Assembly (NCBI GenBank): GCA_963575745.1 | Contig: CAUYUJ010015283.1 | Location: forward strand, 1,002,076 to 1,066,075 | Source of the DNA: Prorocentrum cordatum | Taxonomy: Eukaryota; Sar; Dinophyceae; Prorocentrales; Prorocentraceae | Length of the DNA: 64,000 nt | Reading direction: 5' to 3' | In this document: in pieces, positions 9,876 through 16,460 of the stretch | Numbering within the stretch: the stretch's first letter is position 1 | Layout: every line of letters begins with the position of its first letter | The notes under the pieces: model-generated | What the model was told of the DNA's origin: nothing | The model's database searches: none | The model's input: only the letters and a program-made list of their open reading frames with translations | Translations under genes and position numbers: made by a program

Positions 9876-12112
9876 AACAAAGAGAGCGAGAGAGGGAGAG
9901 GGAGAGGGAGAGGAGGGCGACAGAGAGAGAGAGAGGTGGCACGCACGCATGGGCCCACGATAAGAAATGGAAGAGGAGGAGAAGGGCGAGGGAGAGGAGG
10001 ATAAGGACGAGGAGGAGGAGGCGGATAATGGAGGGAGGACGAGGAGGATGATTGCTTCTCTTCTTCTCCGTATCCATCCCACCGTCGTCCTGATGCCCAT
10101 CCCTCACGCCCTCCTCCTCCTCCTCCTCCTCCTCCTCCCCCTCCTCCTCCTCCTTCCCCCTCCCCCTCCTCCTCCTCCCCCTCCTCCTCCTCCTCATCCT
10201 CCTCATCCGCTTCCTCCTCCTCCTCCTCCTCCCCGCCTCCTCCCCCTCCTCCTCTTCCTCCTCATCCCTCTCCTCCTCCTCATCCCCATCCCCATCATCC
10301 TCCCCCTCCATGGAGGGAGGGCAAGAGGGCGGATGATGAGGGACGATGAGGAGGGGGGAGCTCTCAATCCCCATTAAGGGGAAATGACGGATGATTTGAG
10401 AGAATGAGGGATGATTGGGGCAATCTGATTGGGGTTGGTGGCGTGAGGGTCTTGTGGGGCCCTCCTCCTCCTCCTCCTCCTCATCCTCCTCCTCATCATC
10501 ATCATCTTCTCCTCCTCCTCCTCCTCCTCCCCCTCCTCTTTTCTCCTCCTCCTCCTCCTTCTCCTCCTCCTCCTCTTCCTCCTCCCCCGTCCTCCTCCTC
10601 CTCCTCCTCGCCGCCCTTCTCATCCGCCTCCTCCTGCCCCTGCTCATCCTCCCTCCTCCTCCACCATATTGCCTCTTCTCCTCACCTGTCCTGTCCTCCT
10701 GCTCACCCCCTCCTCCTCTTCCTCCTCGTCCTCCTCCTCCTCCTCAGCCTCCTCCTTCCTCCTTCGCCTCCTCCCCCCCTCCCGTCGCCCTCGCCCTTCT
10801 TCTACATCATGGCTCTTCTGGCAGCGGCATATGCGATCCCTCCCAGCTCAGGGCCCGTCGCCTACCTCCCCGAAGGGGGGATGGGGTGGAGGAGGAGGGG
10901 GAGCAGCAGCAGCAGCAGCAGCAGGAGGATGAGGAGGACGGCGAGGAGGAGGAGAAGGAGGATGATGAGGAGGAGGAGGAGGAGGAGGAGGAGGAGGACG
11001 GGGGAGGGGGGGAGGAGGAGGAGGACGTCGAGGGGAAGGAGGAAGAGGAGGAGGAGGAGGAGGAGAAAGAGGAGGAGGAGGAGGAGGAGGAGGAGGAGGA
11101 GAAGGCGGAGGTGGAAGCGGGCTCCACAGACCCTCACGCCACCAACCCTAATGGGGAGAATGAGACCCTCACGCCACCAGACCCTCGTCATCGTCATTTC
11201 CCCCCAATCCTCCCTATCCCACATGTCCAGCGGCGTGCATCTCCCACGCCCGCTGGTCCACTGCGCGCCCCAGCGCCGCCGCGCCTGGGCCCAGGCGCAA
11301 CCCTGCCGCCTCCGCCCCGCGGATCACGTCGATCACCGTGAAGGGCGGCGGCGACAGGGGCTGCCACCAGCCTGGCACGAGCGCGGGCGCGCGCAAAACG
11401 AAAGGGCGCCAGCTACAGTGAGGGGTACGATGAGGACGATGAGGAAGGCAACGGAAGATTGCGACGTCGTCGTGGAGGAGGGAGACGAGAAGGATGAGGA
11501 CTGCGGGAAAGGAAAGGGGGGGACACGGGGGAGGAAGGGGGATAGGAGCAGGAGGAGGAGGAAGAGGGGGAGGAGGAGGAGGAGGAGAAGGAGGAGGAGG
11601 AGAAGGAGGAGGAGGAGGAGGAGGAGGAGGAGGGGCGACCCCTTAGAAGAACGCACAGGCAACTTCATAATGTGCCCAAGAATCGCCGCGATTCTTGGGC
11701 AAGCGCCGCTCTTGTGTCGCATTTTCTGCGTTTCCTCTCTCTCTCACCCCAGTCATGCTCATTCCTCCCATTACCCTTGCCATCGCATCCGCATCATGCC
11801 CCCACCCCCATCTGATTATTACTCCCCCACCCCCTGCTCCTCATTACTCGTACCCCCTCTAATCCTTCCATTCTCTTATTCGTCATCGTATTCCTCATAA
11901 ACCGCTCACCTTCACCCCTGCACTCCTTCAGGCTGCGTTGTCTGACGCCCCCCGTCGCCCCCCTCGTCGCGCGGGCCTGGGACCGTGCCCCCGAGGGTGC
12001 TGACAGCGGCCCTGAGGGCCGCGGTCCCTGGCAGCAGCATGTGGCACCCATCGCGCGGCGAGCGCGACGGGTGCGCCACGAGCGCCAGGGCCCTGGCCAG
12101 CAGGGCTTCCAT
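2435..12112 (-). CDS. Large multi-exon protein with hAT-like C-x2-H segment and Cys/His-rich C-terminus (gene model)
   Basis: Twelve exons join on the minus strand: 12112-11916, 11412-11223, 10861-10816 (tentative), 9664-9077, 8758-7748, 7154-6541, 6313-6131, 5492-3949, 3727-3693, 3514-3400, 3083-3001 and 2619-2435. In this set the codon phases agree at every junction. The protein would be about 1,570 residues. In order it has an N-terminal Ala/Leu-rich part, a Ser/Pro-rich stretch and coiled coil (exon 4), a region with CLVHQIHLI (exon 5), an alpha-helical region (exons 6-7), an acidic and Gly-rich linker (exon 8), and a Cys/His cluster (exons 10-12). C-x2-H followed by a hydrophobic strand is seen in hAT-type RNase H-fold transposases. 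The function is inferred only from that and is weak. A stop at 3903-3905 could instead end the gene at exon 8, leaving exons 9-12 as a separate gene. Introns are mostly GAG/CTC repeats. Confidence 0.55.
3001..3083 (-). CDS. Exon 11 (Cys/His cluster)
   Basis: An 83-nt exon after CTGCCAG, reading RCKLCHVGWHENCMQTLGDM and IGLRGVD, with a GT donor at 3000-2999. With exon 10 the spacing is C-x7-C-x3-C-x2-C with His residues, which suggests a zinc-binding fold but fits no family I can name. Confidence 0.55.
3400..3514 (-). CDS. Exon 10 (Cys/His-containing)
   Basis: After CCCCAG the frame reads MIRAVKAFMKQKVQPSVSRL, then NAHCKSSAGAHCEA, and leaves at a GC donor (3399-3398). The Cys residues come directly before the Cys/His cluster of the next exon. 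Confidence 0.5.
3693..3727 (-). CDS. Exon 9 (35 nt), possibly first visible exon of a separate gene
   Basis: A 35-nt micro-exon between a GGAG acceptor and a GT donor at 3692-3691, coding YKTNFKDDIEL. Phases are 1 base in and 1 base out. It joins exon 10 exactly (GGT codon across the junction). Confidence 0.45.
3755..3900. repeat. CTC trinucleotide array
   Basis: Almost uninterrupted CTC/TCC on the plus strand, just downstream of the possible stop at 3903. It would lie in the intron between exons 8 and 9. Confidence 0.9.
3949..5492 (-). CDS. Exon 8 of the large minus-strand gene (acidic and Gly-rich linker)
   Basis: The exon follows GCAAAG (acceptor at 5494-5493) and starts VNWLGLGRDPRALDGVVAS. 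It holds a region ending in SFRRGYW-like hydrophobic text (about 5180-4870), a run of Gly and Arg (about 4830-4790), an acidic Asp/Glu stretch (about 4780-4710), and a C-terminal part with YIFWDSVEQWKGRDLDIDDD. The frame stays open to TAG at 3905-3903. A GT donor in phase 2 at 3948-3947 would join it to exon 9. Which end is used cannot be decided from sequence alone. Confidence 0.75.
5525..5905. repeat. CTC array with a long C homopolymer
   Basis: CTC/TCC arrays fill much of the intron between exons 7 and 8. A run of more than 20 C residues lies at about 5704-5725. The rest of the intron (5906-6060) is C-rich. Confidence 0.9.
6131..6313 (-). CDS. Exon 7 of the large minus-strand gene
   Basis: After GTCAG the frame reads DAERTGRIDRQLWVLARTIT, then EVEGLNSIIKRCLEMAPG. 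It leaves at a GT donor at 6130-6129 (or 6121-6120, three codons later), both phase 0. Highly charged and helical, it continues the style of exon 6. Confidence 0.65.
6541..7154 (-). CDS. Exon 6 of the large minus-strand gene
   Basis: This 614-nt exon follows a TTAG acceptor (7156-7155) and reads ATFACVLRFVLELPRSRW, then VDMAIFNVSGAPIQRLLYWF, then a long Cys-containing helical stretch, ending CFTSELE. The best-phased 3' end is a GA donor at 6540-6539. The sequence AGGAC occurs at both ends of the following 227-nt intron. I do not recognise a domain. Confidence 0.7.
7748..8758 (-). CDS. Exon 5 of the large minus-strand gene (hAT-like C-x2-H segment)
   Basis: The exon starts after GGGGCAG (acceptor at 8760-8759), and the protein is continuous for about 340 residues with no stop. 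It holds VPMNNDGESQKRLFEDKLTQ, then FCLVHQIHLIAKSQLKR, then KCANSWRAPHKSVKVFQEW. The C-x2-H plus hydrophobic run resembles the zinc-binding insertion of hAT-type RNase H folds; this is a pattern match only. The 3' end is either a GC donor at 7747-7746, which matches the phase of exon 6, or a GT donor at 7727-7726, which does not. Confidence 0.75.
9077..9664 (-). CDS. Exon 4 of the large minus-strand gene (Ser/Pro-rich, then coiled coil)
   Basis: This 588-nt exon runs from a CAG acceptor (9667-9665) to a GT donor (9076-9075). It encodes a Ser/Ala/Pro-rich stretch, then a likely coiled coil from MSREQLVASVLELTAQLV to IASLEERLSG. It ends in a basic, Gly/Tyr-containing segment (TRDGWYRPGFKRNYGYAS). 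Phase is 2 bases in and 1 base out, matching both neighbours. Confidence 0.7.
9770..10320. repeat. GA/GAG array followed by CTC array
   Basis: On the plus strand a (GA)n tract (about 9795-9890) and GAG tract (to about 10050) are followed by a CTC tract (10105-10310), so the intron can fold on itself. It lies between exons 3 and 4. Confidence 0.9.
10376..11213. repeat. Imperfect inverted repeat with CTC and GAG arms
   Basis: GGTTGGTGGCGTGAGGGTCT on the plus strand near 10433 has its reverse complement near 11134. A second copy of the complement follows at about 11160. The arms continue into (CTC)n (10462-10790) and (GAG)n (10880-11110), and GGGGAAATGACG (10378-10389) also recurs inverted near 11190-11200. 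The arms flank tentative exon 3. Confidence 0.7.
10816..10861 (-). CDS. Tentative exon 3 of the large minus-strand gene
   Basis: A 46-nt island between CTC and GAG arrays. From the TAG acceptor (10864-10862) the frame reads ATGPELGGIAYAAAR and would leave at a GA donor (10815-10814) in phase 1, which is the phase exon 4 needs. Without it exons 2 and 4 do not join in phase. The GA donor is unusual, so the exon remains tentative. Confidence 0.3.
11223..11412 (-). CDS. Exon 2 of the large minus-strand gene
   Basis: The exon begins after TAG at 11415-11413 with one base completing the phase-2 codon of exon 1. It reads on through VIDVIRGAEAAGLRLGPG to a GT donor at 11222-11221, followed by an in-frame stop in the intron. 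It is 190 nt and ends in phase 0. Third positions are almost all G or C. Confidence 0.55.
11540..11632. repeat. GAG trinucleotide array in intron 1
   Basis: A GAG/GGA array on the plus strand inside the intron between exons 1 and 2. Confidence 0.9.
11674..11700. other. Perfect 12-bp hairpin in intron 1
   Basis: GCCCAAGAATCG, a CCG loop, then the exact complement CGATTCTTGGGC. Confidence 0.85.
11916..12112 (-). CDS. Exon 1 of the large minus-strand gene, with start codon
   Basis: ATG lies at 12112-12110, two bases after a CAG acceptor (12117-12115), which is preceded by a T-rich run and a spliced-leader remnant. The frame starts MEALLARALALVAH and stays open to the GT donor at 11915-11914, ending in phase 2. 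An in-frame TGA directly follows the donor. Leader trans-splicing onto the CAG would place the start codon almost at the mRNA 5' end. Confidence 0.55.
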
Positions 12113-12126
12113 CCCTGCCGACAAAA

Positions 12127-12139
12127 AGCCAAAATGGCT
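12127..12139 (-). other. Decayed dinoflagellate spliced-leader remnant upstream of a start codon
   Basis: The minus strand reads AGCCATTTTGGCT, identical to nucleotides 5-17 of the dinoflagellate spliced leader (ending CCATTTTGGCTCAAG). The bases after it (TTTTG) have diverged. It lies 15 bases upstream of the start codon of exon 1. Such remnants are known from dinoflagellate genes that passed through an mRNA and were re-inserted. The match is short and nearly palindromic, so chance is possible. Confidence 0.45.
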
Positions 12140-12189
12140 TTGCGTTGCTGCCGTCGCCGTCGTGGCCGCGCCCCCCCCCCCCTGTGCTT

Positions 12190-12470
12190 TGTCCGCCGCC
12201 TCCCTCCTCCTCCTCCTCCTCCCTCTCCGTCTCCTCCTCCTCCTCCTCCTCCCCCTCCTCCTCCTCCTCCTCCTCCTCCTCCTCCTCCTCCTCCTCCTCC
12301 TCCTCGCCCCATCCCTCCTCAGCATCCCTCCTCATCCCCCCTCTTGCCCCCCTCCCCCACTCGGTGGGTGGGAAGGGAGGGAGGGAGGGAGGGAGGGAGG
12401 GAGGGAGGGAGGGAGGGAGGGAGGGAGGGAGGGAGGGAGGTAGGAGGAGAAGGAGGAGGAGGAGGAAGAG
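12190..12470. repeat. CTC array followed by GGGA array
   Basis: (CTC)n at 12195-12305 and about 20 tandem GGGA units at 12370-12440, just upstream of the start of the large minus-strand gene. Confidence 0.9.
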
Positions 12471-12686
12471 GAGGTGGAGGCACCGCCCTCTCCATTCCTT
12501 TATTCCTGTCCAAACCCCTTCGAAATTACGGCAGACTCGTGTTGAAACGGAGCCGACATCCGTTCCGCACAACGAAAGGCATCAGAATCAATAGGAACTT
12601 GAAGAAGCTCAATCGCATGAGCGCGATACAAGCTCTCGCAACCAACGCCGAAGAAATACGCATAACCTAAGGATGACAACATGCTA

Positions 12687-12765
12687 CTGTGAAGGGAGTC
12701 CCCGCGGACTCCTTCACAGAGGCCGCGGCGCGACACTGTGAAGGAAGAAACGCGTTTCCTTCACG
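12687..12765. other. Two adjacent hairpins with related stems
   Basis: The first stem pairs CTGTGAAGGGAGTCC (12687-12701) with GGACTCCTTCACAG (12706-12719), with one bulge. The second is centred on the palindrome GAAACGCGTTTC and is flanked by GTGAAGGAA and CCTTCAC (about 12737-12764). Both share GTGAAGG and CCTTCAC arms. Confidence 0.8.
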
Positions 12766-12799
12766 GGCCCGCTGGTTTCACCAAACCCTCTCCTTATGA

Positions 12800-13090
12800 A
12801 CACCTCATCGGACGTACCTCCGTTGGGCCTCCCAAGAACCAACGAAAATGGCGACAGTTGAGCAGATCGCAGCCCCGCAAGGGGACAGGGAGGCCTCAAA
12901 ATGGTATGCGTAGGACGTACCTCCGCTGGGCCTCCCAGGAACCCACGAAAGTGGCGACAGTTGCACAGATCGCAGCCCCGCAGGGCACCGCGAACACAGG
13001 AGAGAAAAAGGAGGAGAGGGCGGGAGGTGGATACCACAGTGCTCTATTCAAAACGAGCACCCAACACAAGGAGGGTTGGGAAAAATCAGA
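12800..13090. repeat. 103-bp tandem duplication (family also at 43.75-44.47 kb)
   Basis: GGACGTACCTCCG recurs 103 bp apart (12809 and 12912), and the units share CCCACGAAAGTGGCGACAGT-type sequence. The 3' end (TCAAAACGAGCACCCAACAC and AAGGAGGGTTGGG, 13048-13080) matches the end of the longer array at 44.64-44.69 kb. Confidence 0.75.
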
Positions 13091-13266
13091 AAACGGTTCG
13101 CCGCCTCGACTCCGCCGCCAGCCCAAACGGCGAGCATAGATCGGGCGAAACCACGAACGCATTCGAATGCCCACACGTCGTCCTCGTAGTTTTCGTATTC
13201 GTCCCCGTCCTCCTCCCCATCCTGATCATCGTCGTCGTCTTCCTCCTCGCCCTCCTTCTCATCCTC

Positions 13267-13409
13267 CTAATCTTCTTCGGCTTCATCCTGCTCCAGCTCC
13301 TCCTCGTCGTCCTCGTCTAGGACCGCGCCATGAATTGCGCCCTCGGCATCGTAGAAAGGACGATTCATGCGAAACTCGCCAAAGCCCACTGCGCCGATGT
13401 GCGTCGAAC
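13267..13409 (-). CDS. Terminal exon with acidic tail, possibly the last G3E exon
   Basis: After CGATCTCAG the frame reads STHIGAVGFGEFRMNRPFYD and ends in a strongly acidic tail (DEDDEEELEQDEAEED) at TAG 13269-13267. Its phase (2 bases in) fits the last G3E exon found at 16460-16410 and would give ECSGSTHIGAV. Normal G3E proteins instead continue with a C-terminal domain of well over 100 residues, which I could not find. It may therefore belong to another gene on the same strand. Confidence 0.45.
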
Positions 13410-13644
13410 CTGAGATCGATAGCAGAGCGGCCGATGGCGGACATGCCGAACGAAATGGGATGCGAAGGCGGGGGGGGGAAGGAAAAAAACGAAGAAGGGC
13501 GCGGGATAGGGTCGAGAGCTCCTGGGCGCGTGTGTGCGCCCATCCGAAAAAACGGTGCACCCCCTTTCCCATCAGTGGCGACGAAGTACAAGCTGTTTGG
13601 GACAAGAAGGCCCCAAACCCCACCTATCCCCCCCCGCGGACTGA

Positions 13645-14380
13645 GTGACCACCCAGGCCAGCGGAGAACGTCATAAGGGGGACGGGGGCCGCTACGTCGA
13701 TGAGAGAAGGAAAGAGAAGAGGGCGGAGGGAGATACGGCAGACGAAAGCCCTTTTAGGCTTTGCCCGGCGTGCGAGATTGCCATGTTGGCGTACTTTGCG
13801 GGGGCGAACCCGCGCGTCGCTCGAAAACGACTGGGCGTTCCTACTCTCTCGCGCGTGCATGCGCAGCGCCGCGGACGTAGCGTTAAGAGATTGAGCTCGC
13901 CAAGAACGAAATCGCAATTGTTGCCGGATCACCGCCGCGATATTTTCAATTGGCTGGAAGCGCGGGGACGTCCGTGGCGAAGTAAACGCGGATAGCGTTC
14001 GAAGCGGGACCCCCCCGAGCCTGTCGACACGCAACAAAGCGCAAGGCGCCTCGCTGACTGGATGCTGCATGGGCTGCATGGGAGTGGGTGGCGATGCGAG
14101 ACAAGAAGTTTCTCTCCTGACGCTGCAGGACTGCGAACTGAAAAGGACGCGCTCGAGGTCGGTCGACGTGACGTGGACGCGACAACAACGCGGAGCGCGT
14201 GAATCTTATCCTGGGTCTAATTCGCACAGATAGTTGAGAGATCGGCCGTGGCCGCCGAGATTCGTTCAGATTAGCCACCAATGACACCGAGGGCAAGTAC
14301 AATTCAGCGCTGAAGCCTGGAATGGTGCATTTGTACGCTGAAGGAAGATACAAGATGTCGTGGATGCTTTGCCTGCGCGG
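13645..14380. other. Unique sequence, no gene assigned
   Basis: Several overlapping open frames on both strands. The most protein-like is plus-strand 13745-13995 (LCPACEIAMLAYFAGANPRV, ending RRDIFNWLEARGRPWRSKRG). No splice pattern or family could be supported. Confidence 0.3.
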
Positions 14381-14389
14381 TGCGTTGCA

Positions 14390-14637
14390 TGACCCCATAG
14401 TTGGGCCGTCTCCGATCGGTTGTGCCATAGGTTGCGGCCTCAACGGCCGATGATAAAACCGTCTCCTATCGGTTGCGCCATAGGCTGCGGCCTCGGCGGC
14501 CGAGAATAAAACCAGCTCATATCCTTTGCGCCATAGGTAACGCCCTCGGCGGGCGAGAATCGAACCGTCGCGTAACGGGTGCGCCATAGAATTGCGCCCT
14601 CACCGGCCGAGAATACAACTGTCGCGTCACGGATGCG
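14390..14637. repeat. 53-bp tandem repeat, four units and more
   Basis: GCGCCATAG recurs at 14475, 14528 and 14581, with a variant at 14422, a strict 53-bp period. Units carry GGCCTCGGCGGCCGAGAAT. One unit resembles a tRNA T-arm (GAATCGAACC) but does not fold. Confidence 0.85.
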
Positions 14638-14639
14638 AG

Positions 14640-14706
14640 CAGTCTGTTCACTTCGGTTCAGCTCAGCCCAGCTCAGTTCAGTTCAATCCAGTTCAGTTCA
14701 GTCAAG
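14640..14706. repeat. GTTCA pentanucleotide repeat
   Basis: Tandem CAGTTCAGTTCA-type units with variants. Confidence 0.8.
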
Positions 14707-14724
14707 TTACCTCGCGGGAAACAA

Positions 14725-15395
14725 ATCGAGCTATGCCCGAAAACAAATGTTTCTGTGGCATTCACTGGCGTTCCATTTTGTCATAAGGTTTCGATCCCAA
14801 AAATCTATACAGAGCAAAGGTGTTTTGCTGAAAACGGTCGCAATGGCGCACAGATAGAAGGAACAAACTGCACACAACAAAAAAATGTTGGCGCTCAGAG
14901 CGGATTTCTAGGACTTGCGCTGGACGCCCCTCGAGCGCGCCAGGGGCGGCGCCAGAGGCGCCTCCAGGGGGCACCAGCGCAGACTCAAGAAACGCGCACG
15001 GAGCGCCAAAAGTATGTTTATGTATGTTGTTGGTTGTTCTTCGGACACAGACGCCGTGATGTACATAGGAACTGTGGTGCACGCGGGCACTGTGGTGTAC
15101 ACTGGTGTTGTGTTGCACACGGCGAATGTGGTGTACGCAGGCGCTGTGGTGTACACAAGCGCTGTGGTGCATGCAGACACCATGGCACACACTGGCGATG
15201 TGTTGCGCGCGGCTGCTCTGGTGTACATCGGCGGTGTGGTGTACACAGGCGCTGTGGTGCACGCAGGCACTGTGGTGTACACAGGCGCTTTGGTGCAGAT
15301 CGCCACCTACATGCTGCTGCTACCCTTCCTCTGTCATTCCTAGGCATTCCCAGACGCCGCCGCCGCGAAGCGCGACGTCATCGCGCCCCCTCCCC
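14725..15395 (+). repeat. Repeat family A, copy 1, with 18-bp VNTR
   Basis: A leader (TTCCATTTTGTCATAAGG and AAAAATCTATA, 14770-14812) is followed by an 18-bp minisatellite (15055-15300) of units such as GTGGTGTACACAGGCGCT. A tail holds GTCATTCCTAGGCATTCCCA (15336-15355) and GACGTCATCG. The leader recurs near 35985-36025, the minisatellite at 35390-35700 (inverted) and 36040-36325, and the tail at 37952-38000. Because 18 is a multiple of 3, false open frames run through it. Confidence 0.8.
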
Positions 15396-15509
15396 CCCGC
15401 CCCTCCCCCCAGATGACAGTCGTCATCGGCTTATCATCACAAAATGTGACGTGAGCTGCCCCCTCCCCCCCCCGCCCCCCCGTAAGCGGCTGTCATCGGC
15501 TCATCATCA

Positions 15510-15521
15510 GTCACCAGCACT

Positions 15522-15576
<55 letters not shown>

Positions 15577-16216
15577 GCGTCATCAGCGTCATCACCATCA
15601 GCATCATCATCATCATCATCATCATCGTTGACATCATCATTTGCAACGCCATCATCTGGATGATCCAATCATCATCGAATTCATCATCATCGTCAGCATC
15701 CTAGGTCCTAATCATCAGCATCGGCATCATCATCAGCAGCATCACCATCATCATCATAATCCGAATCATCCTCATCATCACCATCAGCGGGATCAGCATA
15801 TTAATCATGATAAGAATGATACTCATCAGCAGCAGTATCCTCATCCTCGTCGCCATCAGCATCAGCATCGTCATCAGCAGGAGCACCATAAGCGTCACCA
15901 TCATCAGCAGCAGCATCATCACCATCATCAGGATCATCATCATCATTATCATCATTATCATCCCCATCCTCATCTTCAACCTCATCCACCGCCTCCTCAC
16001 CATCATAATCCTCATCAGCATCAGCATCATACTCATCATCAGCATCCTCATCCTCGTCATCGTTATCGTCATCGTCATAACCATGCCCATCATCATAGCT
16101 AACATATTCATCCCCTTCATCATTATCACCATGATCATCATCATCATCATCATCACCATCATCACGATCAGCATCATCATCATCAGCAGCGTGATCATCA
16201 TCATCATCACCACCAC

Positions 16217-16301
<85 letters not shown>

Positions 16302-16390
16302 GCCAAGCTGATCATCATCGTCATCATCGTCGTCGACATCATCAGCAACATCAACATCCTCATCCTCACCTTCATCCTCATCCCCATCCT
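15510..16390. repeat. ATC/CAT trinucleotide array with interruptions
   Basis: About 880 bp of CAT/TCA units with CAG, CGT, CCT and similar changes. The purest part is at 16210-16300. It produces open frames of poly-His, poly-Met, poly-Asp and poly-Ile in most phases, which I regard as artefacts. Confidence 0.95.
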
Positions 16391-16409
16391 CTCCGCATCC
16401 GTGGCCCAC

Positions 16410-16460
16410 CAGAGCACTCCACGACGAGCCGATCCCAGCCCTTGTCCAGCTTGGAGATGC
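16410..16460 (-). CDS. G3E exon E: Walker B-like strand
   Basis: After GACGTCGCAG the frame reads ISKLDKGWDRLVVECSG, matching the family stretch before the usual (V/I)-(A/S)-E-P. The donor is GT at 16409-16408. The exon ends only 20 bases beyond the long ATC array. Confidence 0.8.

Noticed and set aside
9310-11900. Poly-Glu, poly-Arg, poly-Ser and poly-Leu open frames of up to about 500 codons
   Set aside because: Products of GAG/CTC arrays within introns; the true coding frame is recognisable only in short islands.
12145-12445. GGGA repeat as telomeric sequence
   Set aside because: The unit is GGGA, not a TTTAGGG-type telomere repeat, and it lies internally next to a gene start.
14521-14600. 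tRNA-like T-arm (GAATCGAACC)
   Set aside because: The T-stem does not pair and the 53-bp unit has no anticodon or acceptor arms; it is a minisatellite.
15055-15300. CRISPR-like regular array
   Set aside because: Units are contiguous 18-bp repeats without unique spacers, in a eukaryotic genome.
15800-16410. Long poly-Asp, poly-His, poly-Met and poly-Ile open frames in ATC arrays
   Set aside because: They arise in all phases of a stop-free trinucleotide repeat and have no splice sites or non-repeat coding flanks.
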